Source: Clostridia bacterium
GTDB lineage: Bacteria; Bacillota_A; Clostridia; Christensenellales; Aristaeellaceae
Assembly (NCBI GenBank): GCA_025997215.1
Contig: BNUH01000038.1
Span: forward strand, 1 to 26,562
Direction of reading: 5' to 3'
Length of the DNA stretch: 26,562 bases
The position numbers and the translations under genes are program-made. Positions 7,950 to 16,747 of the stretch are shown one piece after another (position 1 is the first letter of the stretch; each line of letters opens with the position of its first letter). The notes under the pieces were generated by a model. It saw nothing but the letters and a program-made list of their open reading frames with translations. It searched no databases and was not told the origin of the DNA.

Positions 7950-8972
7950 ATGAATAAATATAAAATAATCCCGTTATTAGTGGCGATAATATTAGTTTCG
8001 CAATATATACCTTTCAGTACTAAAGCAAGCGGTGGTATAACTGTAGCAGCATCCGACGCTTATGAAGAGATGCTCCACCGTTTGTTCGACGATAATTATT
8101 CTGGAGTACTTGATGTTTATGAATCGGTAATCATCAAGTTGCCTCGATCACAACAGAAGGACACTGCATCATATTACACATACACGCTAGGCCTAATTGC
8201 GATGGACGCAAACGATTATAGCACCGCATTGACCGAGTTTGGCTCCCTAAGCCCCGATTTCAAGCCCGTATATACAGACGATTTTGGTGTCAAGTATGAA
8301 CTGTACCTAGTTTCCGACTGCGTGCATTATGTGAGAGCTTTACAATATGAAGAACAGCGTCTTTACGAGCTGGCTGCTAAAGAATTCAAGTTATCAAATA
8401 GTATTATCGACGTGCCGATACATATTAAGTCGCTGGAGCGCATGACACCTGCTCCGATACCGACTAAGGCACCGACACCTAGAGCGACAGCAAAGCCGAC
8501 CGCGACTCCTTTATTAACACCAACGCCTATCGCTATGCTGACTTCTACTCCAAATCCTAAGCCGATATCATCGCTAATATCGACATCAACATCTACACGC
8601 AATTCAGTTGAACAGAGAGGAATAAAGATATCTGACTATGGAGATGATGTAGCAGTAGTGCAATCACGATTACAACAGTTAGGGTATTTCACAGGTTCAA
8701 TAGACGGATTTGCAGATATCGATACTACCTATGCAATTATAACGTTCCAAACAGATAACGGTTTGCCAGTTGATGGCGTAGTTAACCAAGCTACATGGCT
8801 AAAATTGTTCAATACTACTGCAATATCAAAACATAGATATGTCATAACAGCTCAAACCTCAACCACAAAACTTACAAGACCAATAAACGTAACGATTGTA
8901 GATCAAGTTATGTACATTTATCCAGTAGAAAAGCCAGAATCCTATTATGTCGAAATTAGAATCAATAATTAA
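7950..8972 (+). CDS. secreted paralogue 3: helical domain, PT linker, peptidoglycan-binding domain; prematurely stopped
   Basis: A 340-residue frame with an N-terminal signal peptide (MNKYKIIPLLVAIILVSQY), the shared helical domain in its most divergent version (YEEMLHRLFDDNYSGVLDVYE), a Pro/Thr linker and a PG_binding_1 module (DYGDDVAVVQSRLQQLGYF through GVVNQATWLKLF). That module is three-helical and binds the peptidoglycan stem. AAGGAG at 7934-7939 precedes the ATG. The frame ends at TAA 8970-8972 within what looks like an Ig-like beta domain: translation past the TAA in the same frame continues plausibly for 55 codons with typical beta-sandwich spacing (a segment ending FYVDARADGYQTS). 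The product as written therefore seems truncated, although signal, helical domain and wall anchor would remain. Confidence 0.8.
   Translation: MNKYKIIPLLVAIILVSQYIPFSTKASGGITVAASDAYEEMLHRLFDDNYSGVLDVYESVIIKLPRSQQKDTASYYTYTLGLIAMDANDYSTALTEFGSLSPDFKPVYTDDFGVKYELYLVSDCVHYVRALQYEEQRLYELAAKEFKLSNSIIDVPIHIKSLERMTPAPIPTKAPTPRATAKPTATPLLTPTPIAMLTSTPNPKPISSLISTSTSTRNSVEQRGIKISDYGDDVAVVQSRLQQLGYFTGSIDGFADIDTTYAIITFQTDNGLPVDGVVNQATWLKLFNTTAISKHRYVITAQTSTTKLTRPINVTIVDQVMYIYPVEKPESYYVEIRINN
8445..8564 (+). repeat. Pro/Thr linker repeat of paralogue 3
   Basis: Low-complexity tract encoding a Pro/Thr/Ala/Ser-rich linker (for example PTKAPTPRATAKPTATP) between the helical and peptidoglycan-binding domains. 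It is longer and less regular than the corresponding tract of paralogue 2. Confidence 0.7.
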
Positions 8973-9624
8973 TCACCTAATAATCTCTACTATAAAGATA
9001 TGCTTATTAATGAAACGACAATCGACGTTAGTGAATCATATCATCTATTCTGGGATTCTCCTTCGGGTACAATAATGACATTTTATGTAGATGCCAGGGC
9101 AGATGGTTATCAAACAAGCGATGCCTATATGGAGCTGTAGTTCAACATTAGGCTTTAGTGTAGTTGTTATTACTTATCCAAGACTTGACGGCGGAGATGC
9201 GGGTAATCGTTCACTGACTATTAGTTTGTCGTCTGATGGTGTAAACTTCGCTTATGCAGGTAAATCGGCCATAACTAGTAAGAGTCCTAAATGGTCGGAG
9301 TTGAATATCAATAGTAATAGTAGCTATACGCATATAAAGCTACAAGGTGGCTTTCTGAATTGCGCGGAGCTTGAAATCTTTGGGTATCCGACACCAGCTA
9401 CGTCCTACACAGCATATATGTTTAAGCAGGTAACAGAGGGTGCATATCACTTAGGCGGTCAGCCCGCTATCAGCGAAATAAGTTGGCAAGAGATAGCACA
9501 TAAACTTGTAGATTGGCCATACTGGAGCGCGTATCCCATCTATTATAATCTATATTTTAGAATAACTAATCCCCAAATATATCCTAGAGAATGCTCCATC
9601 GAGCTTAAAGGGCCGAAATTATAG
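8973..9624 (+). pseudogene. broken 3' part of paralogue 3: Ig-like remainder and discoidin-like domain
   Basis: After TAA 8970-8972 the same frame is open until TAG 9138-9140 and completes a beta-sandwich. A second frame, open from 9091 to 9624, then encodes a domain with the pattern of the C-terminal half of an F5/8 type C (discoidin) module: a strand-rich segment, SLSSDGVNFAYAGKS, then YTHIKLQG and AELEIFGYP, followed by about 70 further residues. Discoidin modules bind glycans. The N-terminal half of that module is not recognisable. At least one stop and one frameshift (near 9100-9140) separate it from the parent gene. No ribosome binding site precedes the second frame, so independent translation is unlikely. 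Confidence 0.6.
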
Positions 9625-9689
9625 CTTGCATAAATTTTAATGTAACTGAATAATTATTTGACACATAAATTTTGACTGAGGTAAGCAAA

Positions 9690-10244
9690 ATGAAGAAATA
9701 TCTAGCGATAGTAATAGCACTGATTATTCTCTCGATATCATTATCCACCATTGCTGGCAGCACAGACTCTGCCAAGGACGTCCTAGAACGCATAAAAGAA
9801 GAATTCACATACCGAAATTACGAAGCCGTCGTGAACATATATGAAGTCGACATGATCAACCGCCCGCCACTTGAGCGTGGGGATAGTGCGCTGTACTACC
9901 ATTATGCGCGAGCCGTCATCGCCTGTAATGATAACGATTTTACCGAAGCAAATCGAGAACTGGCAAACATGCCCGACGATTTCGAGGATGTAATTTATCT
10001 ACGGCATTATGTGCGCGGATTAGACTATATTCGTCGTGACGAGTTTGCTTTGGCACACGAAGAACTCCTAAAAGCAGAAGGCAAATGGGACTCTCTTGAC
10101 CTAATTCGAACTATGCCGACACCAAAGCCGACAAGAACACCGACGCCAACACCTACGCCCTCACCAACGCCAACTCCGACACAAACACCTACACCTGCAC
10201 CTGCACCTACGCCGAGGTGTACTATTTGTAAGGATACATTATGA
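9690..10244 (+). CDS. secreted paralogue 4: signal peptide and helical domain, no cargo domain
   Basis: A 184-residue protein. ATG at 9690 is preceded by GAGG at 9678-9681; an in-frame TTG at 9672 is less likely. The signal peptide (MKKYLAIVIALIILSISLS) ends near IAG-S. The shared helical domain follows (LERIKEEFTYRNYEAVVNIY), then a very regular Pro/Thr linker. Right after the linker the frame ends in a short tail CTICKDTL with two cysteines. Compared with paralogues 1-3 the wall-binding domain is missing, so the gene is either 3'-truncated or a cargo-free form. A weak promoter-like pair (TTGCAT at 9626-9631 and AATAAT at 9649-9654, 17-bp spacer) lies upstream. A hairpin at 10252-10279 follows immediately. 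Confidence 0.78.
   Translation: MKKYLAIVIALIILSISLSTIAGSTDSAKDVLERIKEEFTYRNYEAVVNIYEVDMINRPPLERGDSALYYHYARAVIACNDNDFTEANRELANMPDDFEDVIYLRHYVRGLDYIRRDEFALAHEELLKAEGKWDSLDLIRTMPTPKPTRTPTPTPTPSPTPTPTQTPTPAPAPTPRCTICKDTL
10116..10214 (+). repeat. regular Pro/Thr codon repeat ending paralogue 4
   Basis: Thirty-three codons, almost all Pro or Thr with some Ala, Ser, Lys, Arg and Gln, form the most regular Pro/Thr tract in the window. It stops ten codons before the end of the gene, where the other paralogues continue into a folded domain, consistent with loss of the 3' domain at the repeat. Confidence 0.75.
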
Positions 10245-10251
10245 AACGCAA

Positions 10252-10279
10252 AAGCCATGGATTTATTCGTCCATGGCTT
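10252..10279. terminator. intrinsic terminator hairpin between convergent transcripts
   Basis: AAGCCATGGA (10252-10261) pairs perfectly with TCCATGGCTT (10270-10279), a 10-bp stem with an 8-nt loop. On the minus strand the stem is followed by TTTTGCGTTTCAT, a usable T-rich tail for the long minus-strand operon that ends at 10346. On the plus strand the trailing sequence is weaker (ATAAAGG). It lies between the two converging transcripts. Confidence 0.7.
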
Positions 10280-10345
10280 ATAAAGGTTATTTGATGTCAT
10301 CTTCTGCCAAAGTGTATTTGCTGATGCATAGCGCCATCTCATTAT

Positions 10346-11446
10346 TTATGCTTTGAGTTTTTTTGCTGCACGATAATAAAAATACAAGTCTTTCTTGCGA
10401 ATAACATCTCTGGTCTGCACATATTCAGAGATGGTTTGCATAATTTTCGATAATAAAACTGCTCCCCCTCCTGCTACAATTGCACTCGTGGCGGATTGCA
10501 AAACACCTGCTGCTGATATCCCGACAGCTAAACCACCTAACACTGATAAAGTATCTTTATCGGAAAATATTTTACTCCGCAAATTCTTTATGAAACTATT
10601 TTCTTTCGTCATTTCTTCTATTTCATAAATTGCTGGAGAAACTTCGCTATCAAAAAGTAATGTTGCCTCTATAGAAAAATCATTACTCCACGGTATTTCT
10701 TGGATAGATCGTGTATATTTAAGCGTTTTGCTTCTAAATCTAGTTACTGCGTTTGACAACTCACTCCTAATATCAATTATCTCATCAAATGAAGAAGTCT
10801 CGAAAGATGGTAATCTTTGGATAAAATCATTAACTAATGCACCATGACGATATTCGCTTTTTTTAGTATCACTTATATCTACAACCATGTCACTTCCAAG
10901 TTTTCCCATCATCATATTAGTAAGGCTGTCTAGAATCGGATACGAGGAAGATATGGCTCTTTGTACGTATCTTAAATGCTCAGCGGTTAGCAGTTCCTCA
11001 TCATATTGCTGCGTAAAAAATCTCTGAATATGAATATTTTTGTTAGAGAGCAACCATTTCAGTTCTCTGTGTTGATTTAGATCAAGTAACCTATCGAAAT
11101 AGTTACTAACATAAGAACAAATAATCCGCATCTCAGCTTCGGAAATAACGTCTTCAATGTGACCACCATCTATTCGGGTTTTGCGGATCCGTTGTATTAA
11201 AGCCTTATCTTCGTCACTACCAATTCTACTGAGAATAGATATTACCTTTTCAAAAACTACACGAACGTGATTATAGCTTGATTGCGGATCAAAATTGCTT
11301 ACTAAGGCAAATATATCGATCGTAGGGCTAACTATTGTGATCGCATCAGCATAAAGTAATGCGGCCTTAACATATTGTAACTCCTCACGTATCCACCCAT
11401 AAGTAATATCATTATCAGCGATAGCTACGGTAAAGTCAAAACTCAT
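10346..11446 (-). CDS. uncharacterised 366-aa protein with glycine-rich hydrophobic stretch, last gene of the NACHT operon
   Basis: I do not recognise this family. The start is taken at 11446 because AAGGAG lies 5 bases upstream; an upstream in-frame ATG at 11506 has no ribosome binding site and would overlap the preceding gene. The N-terminus (about residues 20-45) contains KAALLYADAITIVSPTIDI, like the opening strand-helix of an alpha/beta fold. The centre is helical. Residues about 300-334 are hydrophobic and Gly/Ala-rich (LGGLAVGISAAGVL, then AIVAGGGAVLL), a pattern seen in glycine-zipper membrane segments; a basic, aromatic tail follows. As the last gene of an operon with a protease-NACHT-WD40 sensor it could be an effector acting on membranes, but this is inference from position and composition only. 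Confidence 0.75.
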   Translation of the reverse strand: MSFDFTVAIADNDITYGWIREELQYVKAALLYADAITIVSPTIDIFALVSNFDPQSSYNHVRVVFEKVISILSRIGSDEDKALIQRIRKTRIDGGHIEDVISEAEMRIICSYVSNYFDRLLDLNQHRELKWLLSNKNIHIQRFFTQQYDEELLTAEHLRYVQRAISSSYPILDSLTNMMMGKLGSDMVVDISDTKKSEYRHGALVNDFIQRLPSFETSSFDEIIDIRSELSNAVTRFRSKTLKYTRSIQEIPWSNDFSIEATLLFDSEVSPAIYEIEEMTKENSFIKNLRSKIFSDKDTLSVLGGLAVGISAAGVLQSATSAIVAGGGAVLLSKIMQTISEYVQTRDVIRKKDLYFYYRAAKKLKA

Positions 11447-11483
11447 TTTTTCTCCTTCAGCAGATATATAGGAAGAGTTTTCA

Positions 11484-11657
11484 TTATCTATTAACTCTAT
11501 CTTCATGTTCTTTTTGATATTTTTTTGACATCCAATTTAAGTAGGCAAAAAGAATATCACGCCAAAAGTCTTGATTGCGAGATCGCTTAATAGGTTTTTC
11601 TTCCCCGCCAGTTAGCAGCTCGTTATAGTTAGGGATGCTCTCTGGAAAATACTTCAT
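11484..11657 (-). CDS. small protein (57 aa) translationally coupled to the WD40 gene
   Basis: The ATG at 11657-11655 overlaps the TGA stop of the giant WD40 gene as ATGA, the usual arrangement for coupled translation; a longer reading starting at 11711 would overlap that gene by 58 bases and is less likely. The 57-residue product is charged, with a helical amphipathic stretch (FWRDILFAYLNWMSKKYQKE) and no signal peptide. No family recognised. It could be a subunit or regulator of the large protein, which tight coupling would support. The 366-aa gene follows 37 bases later. Confidence 0.6.
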   Translation of the reverse strand: MKYFPESIPNYNELLTGGEEKPIKRSRNQDFWRDILFAYLNWMSKKYQKEHEDRVNR

Positions 11658-14600
11658 TCTGCATAATTGTTCAGCCAAATGCACTTTTTTATACTGTAAT
11701 ATGATGAACATTTGTCCGTAATAAGACTGTCGGGAATATTAATCGTATATAATAATTCTGATACCTTATCATCTTTAACCATTTGAAACAAAGTTCTTTG
11801 AAGCTTTGTATCATTACAATCATATGTCTCGGGATACAAACCTGAGATTTGCTCTATTTCTTCCATTAATTCATCTGTGTGTCTGTTTTCTACAAGATCA
11901 AATAACCTAGTGAGAAATATTACATATTCATATGCTATATCAATGCTATTAAGTTGGCCAACTAGTATGCTCTGAATATATTTGTGGAGCGTGTATCCAA
12001 TGGAAATACTATGAGTTGCCTCTATAATTCGCGAACAATTATTTATACATTTTTCAATAATATCTCTTTTTTCTGTTTGGATAGTCACTATGTCCTGTAG
12101 CTGTCTAACTGCAGTTATGAATGCCTCATCTGTATGGATTCGTGTTGCATAATCAATGATGCTTTCTAAATAAGTCCAGTTGACAAGACTATTATCTGTA
12201 TAATTAAACGCTAAGGCTTTAATACGACACAAATACTCATGCGCAACCGTAAGATCAACGCTATCGCGTTGTATACAATACTTCAACGCATGTGAATACG
12301 TATACAATACATCAGAATTAATAGGTAACATTTCTGATAGTTCTTTGAGCGAGAGCACTGCGTTATCTCTGACAGTTTGGTCATCAGAATAGGTTAAGTA
12401 ACAGTAAGCGTCAGCTAGAATTTTCGTAAGCTCAGTATTATTATATTTTTTGTTAAGTCTTAGTAGTTCAGCAATCGCATCATCTTTGTACTCTACGGAT
12501 TGCTTTAATCTTTCGTATATTCCTTGTGCATATTTTACTGTAAATATGTCTTCCGAATATATCTTAGATAGTTTGTATAACTCGTCAACAAGATCATCTA
12601 AATCGTTGTAATATTCATTTACAAAACTTATAAATCTAACTATACTATCGGCATATATTATTTGAATGTTTTTACAATTTACGTTATTTGCAGCTATTCT
12701 TTTTATCTCTTCGAACCTATCGTTCATTTGTTCTCGCTCCCACATTGACAAAGATAAAGTTTCAGTATATATCGCCAGAATTTCTATATCACTATTCAAT
12801 TCGATCAGATTACGAAGCTCTTCGATAGCGTTCATACTAAAGTTAGCATAATGTATAGAAGCATTGCGCAAAAATCTACAATAGGCAAATAATATCTGAC
12901 GAATATTTGTTTTTTTTATCGTTGACATAATCCGTAGCGCTTTTCGGAGAGTTTGGTCGTCGTTTATCCAATAGCTGACATTTTCGATTCTACTAACTAA
13001 TGCCTCGAGCACATTTGCATGAAGTTGATTATGTAGAAATTTATCTAAGGCAGATACTAGTATTGAAATATTTTCATCGTTTTTTTCATTGGAAAGGGTA
13101 TTAAATATTGCGTTCAAATATTGTATTTTTACTTGACATGGCGATTCTTCATGTTTTACAAGAAAATATATCTCTTCAATATATTTCTTTCCAGTACTAT
13201 AGTCCATTTCACTCATGATATTTCTAAGTGCAATTGAATAACTTTCCTCCAGACTTTTACTATCTATATTTGCATAATAGTACTCTTCAATGACAGCCAC
13301 TATCTTTTTGGCTTCTCCTCTAGGTAATAGGCGTGCATAGTTAACTAGTGTACTTATATAAATAGAAACTATTATGGCATCATCGAAAAATGTTGCGCAG
13401 ATAAATCGTGACTTATTAATGATATCTTCTAAACCATCTAGATTATCTTTCTCTTCGACATATTTACTAATTGTATACATATAGCTAATGCTAATGGATT
13501 TATTGCCTAAATTTTGCTTTCTAAAATCATCGATTACGCCTAAACTTATAAGAATATCACTTGAACACTGCGAAAAAAGAATAGAAAATGAACTAAGTGC
13601 CTTGCAGTATTCTTCAATAATTTTAGTATCGTGAGTCTTTTGATTGACGAGGTCTTTTAGCCTATTTACTATTATCATTGCGTCATTCGCATTCTCAGTA
13701 ACAACAGAGCATGCTAGAGCCTTTGCGTATTGATAAAGCGACTCCTCATTCTTTTGATGAAGCATGTAGTTATGTTCTAGCTTGTAGAGAATATCTTTTA
13801 CTGTCTTTTTATCATTCACTAGTGCAATTACAAAATTGCACAATGCAACAGCATAGAGATCAATTAGCCTATTACAATCGCTGTACATACTGATTATTTC
13901 CTCAAACATCTCGATACTGTTTTCGATAATAGCAATACTCTTGCTTTTTGTCAATTCCTTTAAAGAAAAAGCATATTCAAGTAAAATTCCTTCAGTAGCA
14001 AGGCCTTTAATAATATCCTCTCTTAAGCGATAAGTAATTTCTTTTACGACAACTAAATCATTCTTTGCATTTAATGCATCGGAGTCGTCACTATTAAAGC
14101 GAAGTGACTGCTTTTTGCTATGCAAAGCGTATTTGTATTTTTTAGTCTGCGCTATATCGCGATCGGACACATCATCATCGAATACAGCACATTCAAAATT
14201 ACATCCTTCAAAATTAGTAATATAGTTGTTATCAAAAGTCATTATCTTCTGAGGCTTCTGATTACATTCAGCAACAGACCATATGATATGCAATCCATTA
14301 GACAATGATATAATGATTTTTTTACTATCTGGTGTAAAAATGGCATTTATGACATAATAATCATGCTCATAAACCACTATTTGTTTCCCATTTATTGTAT
14401 CCCATAAACGAGCGGTACAATCGTTGGCGCAAGTTAGCATGTACTTATTATTTCTGCTGAAATCTATGCCATTAATCTGTTCTTTATGACCACATAGCTT
14501 ATATTTTACATCACCAATATCAGTATCGAACACCAGTACATTATGTAGAAGGCAATTCGGTGCGAAAGAAATAATAGCAATTAACTTTCCATCTTTGGAG

Positions 14601-16507
14601 AAGGATACTTTATCAATTTTAGGTGTATCCAAAAAACCTCTGTTACCTATGAATTCATGAATTAACTCACAACTATTGGTGTTGAAGACTTTCACAATAT
14701 TGTTGTAGAAACCAACAACCAACATGTTATTGTCAATACTCATGTCAAATGCAGTAACAATTGCATTTATACTGCTATTTTGATTGAGCTTGATCAATGA
14801 TAGACAATTATAGTTTGAAGAATTCCAAATCATAGCTGTATAGTCGGCAGATATTGTAACAATACGAGAGTCATCTACACTAAACTTCGCAAAAAGTATT
14901 CTATCATCATGTCCTATCAAACATGTAACTAGTTTACCTGAATGTGAATCCCATATTTGAGCTATGTTTTCAGAGATGGTGATGATTCTTTCTGTGTCAT
15001 TATTAAACGATGCACCCATCACGCTATTCGCATTCTTTTTTATATAATACAGCTCGCATTCGTTCTCAATATCCCATATACGTACCGAACGATCATATGA
15101 AGCGGTCAACATTTTTTTTGCATCTCGACTGAACATTAGAACATTAGCAAAGTCATCAGACAAAGTAAATTGTGAAAGTAAGAACCCTGTACTAATATCC
15201 CATACTCTTATGGCATCGTGGCTGGCTGATGCAAACTTAGTGCCATCATAACTCATAGCTGACCTTAAAGGTGTTTTCTTTTTTCCATAAATTGTCCTCT
15301 CAACTTTTCCTGTTTTTGCATTCCATACTTTTATAGAAGCATCAGTTGAGCCTGTTAGGACATAATCACCGCTCTTACTTATACAAGCAGAGTTAATTTC
15401 ACCTTTGTGTCCTTTAAAAACAGTGAGCATTTTTCCTGTCTCAGCGTCCCAAATACGTGCAGTTTTATCTTTAGAAGATGTTAGTATTTCTTTACCATTG
15501 TCACTATATGCCACTGTAGTTATGGAAGACTCATGTTCATCAAAATAGCTTGAAATTGAGTTTTCAAGGATCTTGTATTGATATGAATATCTGTCACCTG
15601 CAAATAAAACCATAAATGATCTGCTATCAGGACTAAATATAATCTCGGCCTTTTTATCGCAGAAAACATTTAATTCTTCTGTTGAGTTAGGTTCTCTTAT
15701 AAGTTTAGACAAAGGCGATAATGCTTCGCCAGTAATAGCATTCCATATGCCTATTTCACAATCAGTAGAAATAGTCGCTATTTTCTCACCATCAGGAGCA
15801 AATCGCGCACAACATATAGCACTTTTGTGTATGTTGAGTGTTGCTATCTTATTACCAGATGCAATATCCCATATGATAGCCGTTTTATCACTTGAAGCCG
15901 TTAATAACTTCTTATTGTCAGTACTAATATCAATTGAATTTATATAGCTTGTGTGACCTCTAAAATGATTTATTGTGTGATAAGAGTCAATTTCATAGAT
16001 ACTTACATGTCGATAGTATGCTATAGCTAAAAAACGCCCATTATTGCTAAAACAACTACTCGTAACACCAAAAAAAAGGCGAGAGTTTTTCCTCGTGCTC
16101 TTATATATTCTCTCACCAGTATAATCGAAAAGAAAGCTATTGTCTGCCAGAATGAAAATTTTACTTGTGTGCGGAATGAACGCAATGTCATATATCCTCT
16201 TAGATTTTGTCAAGTATGCAGATATACTGTAGTTAATGTTCCATACTCGAACTACGCCTTCCTCTGATAAGGAAGCAATCCAGTTATCATCATCAGGGCT
16301 GAAAATTACTTTGACTATCGAGGTACTGTGTCCACTAGGGAAAAGGCACATTCTGTTTAGATGTGCTTTATCAAAGTTTGTGCTAACACGGGCTTTGCTG
16401 ATATATTGATATAGTGGAATATAACGCAATTCTAGTCCTGATAGATTTTCGCCTTCAATGCTACCACGTGAAATATACCATACGTTAAAAATAGTAGTTA
16501 GTGGCAT
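11654..16507 (-). CDS. WD40 propeller plus alpha-solenoid part of NACHT protein
   Basis: An intact 1,617-codon frame that is the C-terminal part of the trypsin-NACHT protein upstream; the frame is open through 16747, so the ATG at 16507 is probably internal. Residues about 20-60 resemble a pentapeptide-like or linker region leading to FPSGHSTSI. Residues about 60-745 hold roughly 15-16 WD40 repeats (motifs such as DKTARIWDAETG and DRSVRIWDIE), enough for two propellers. Residues about 840-1535 form a helical solenoid of some 17 repeats of 42-48 residues, each marked by a Y-x-x-A/S-L core (LYAVAL, QYAKAL, EYCKAL, TYSHAL). WD40 and TPR-like superstructures act as ligand sensors in STAND NTPases. 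Cytoplasmic; no signal peptide. The small protein at 11657 is coupled to its stop. Confidence 0.85.
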   Translation of the reverse strand: MPLTTIFNVWYISRGSIEGENLSGLELRYIPLYQYISKARVSTNFDKAHLNRMCLFPSGHSTSIVKVIFSPDDDNWIASLSEEGVVRVWNINYSISAYLTKSKRIYDIAFIPHTSKIFILADNSFLFDYTGERIYKSTRKNSRLFFGVTSSCFSNNGRFLAIAYYRHVSIYEIDSYHTINHFRGHTSYINSIDISTDNKKLLTASSDKTAIIWDIASGNKIATLNIHKSAICCARFAPDGEKIATISTDCEIGIWNAITGEALSPLSKLIREPNSTEELNVFCDKKAEIIFSPDSRSFMVLFAGDRYSYQYKILENSISSYFDEHESSITTVAYSDNGKEILTSSKDKTARIWDAETGKMLTVFKGHKGEINSACISKSGDYVLTGSTDASIKVWNAKTGKVERTIYGKKKTPLRSAMSYDGTKFASASHDAIRVWDISTGFLLSQFTLSDDFANVLMFSRDAKKMLTASYDRSVRIWDIENECELYYIKKNANSVMGASFNNDTERIITISENIAQIWDSHSGKLVTCLIGHDDRILFAKFSVDDSRIVTISADYTAMIWNSSNYNCLSLIKLNQNSSINAIVTAFDMSIDNNMLVVGFYNNIVKVFNTNSCELIHEFIGNRGFLDTPKIDKVSFSKDGKLIAIISFAPNCLLHNVLVFDTDIGDVKYKLCGHKEQINGIDFSRNNKYMLTCANDCTARLWDTINGKQIVVYEHDYYVINAIFTPDSKKIIISLSNGLHIIWSVAECNQKPQKIMTFDNNYITNFEGCNFECAVFDDDVSDRDIAQTKKYKYALHSKKQSLRFNSDDSDALNAKNDLVVVKEITYRLREDIIKGLATEGILLEYAFSLKELTKSKSIAIIENSIEMFEEIISMYSDCNRLIDLYAVALCNFVIALVNDKKTVKDILYKLEHNYMLHQKNEESLYQYAKALACSVVTENANDAMIIVNRLKDLVNQKTHDTKIIEEYCKALSSFSILFSQCSSDILISLGVIDDFRKQNLGNKSISISYMYTISKYVEEKDNLDGLEDIINKSRFICATFFDDAIIVSIYISTLVNYARLLPRGEAKKIVAVIEEYYYANIDSKSLEESYSIALRNIMSEMDYSTGKKYIEEIYFLVKHEESPCQVKIQYLNAIFNTLSNEKNDENISILVSALDKFLHNQLHANVLEALVSRIENVSYWINDDQTLRKALRIMSTIKKTNIRQILFAYCRFLRNASIHYANFSMNAIEELRNLIELNSDIEILAIYTETLSLSMWEREQMNDRFEEIKRIAANNVNCKNIQIIYADSIVRFISFVNEYYNDLDDLVDELYKLSKIYSEDIFTVKYAQGIYERLKQSVEYKDDAIAELLRLNKKYNNTELTKILADAYCYLTYSDDQTVRDNAVLSLKELSEMLPINSDVLYTYSHALKYCIQRDSVDLTVAHEYLCRIKALAFNYTDNSLVNWTYLESIIDYATRIHTDEAFITAVRQLQDIVTIQTEKRDIIEKCINNCSRIIEATHSISIGYTLHKYIQSILVGQLNSIDIAYEYVIFLTRLFDLVENRHTDELMEEIEQISGLYPETYDCNDTKLQRTLFQMVKDDKVSELLYTINIPDSLITDKCSSYYSIKKCIWLNNYAE

Positions 16508-16747
16508 AATTACTTTAGGACCAGTTTTCCCACGTAACGTGGTAACAATTTTATGAAACGGGTCATCAAGACTAATTGTTTGAAGCCATTTACCTTCGTT
16601 AGCATCGTAATGCGGTGAATTATTCGAGTCAAATAGTAATTCACCAATAGCTGTAAGTACATCATACGAAAATCTTTCTTCGTATAATATATCAGGATCA
16701 GTGTTTGCATACAGCGTGTGATTACATTCATTCAGTATATGAATAGC
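16508..16747 (-). CDS. linker segment of the NACHT-WD40 protein, reached by a -1 frame change
   Basis: In the frame of the downstream WD40 gene this stretch is open without a stop for 80 codons, from just after the T-run at 16755-16748 to the ATG at 16507, reading AIHILNECNHTLYANTD through KIVTTLRGKTGPKVI. In the frame of the upstream NACHT gene a TGA follows the T-run at once. A 73-codon frame at 16731-16510 in that upstream register is a shadow. The segment links the post-NACHT helices with the WD40 part. It shows that only one base separates the two halves. Confidence 0.6.

Noticed and set aside
6890..10214. Pro/Thr codon repeats as a CRISPR or minisatellite array
   Set aside because: They stay in frame, encode linkers and have no unit of fixed length with spacers.
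11657..11711. Longer start of the small protein at 11711
   Set aside because: It would overlap the WD40 gene by 58 bases without a ribosome binding site, whereas the ATGA overlap at 11657 is a standard coupling site.
16510..16731. 73-codon frame as a separate small gene
   Set aside because: It is the wrong register of the linker between NACHT and WD40; the other frame is open and gives a continuous protein.
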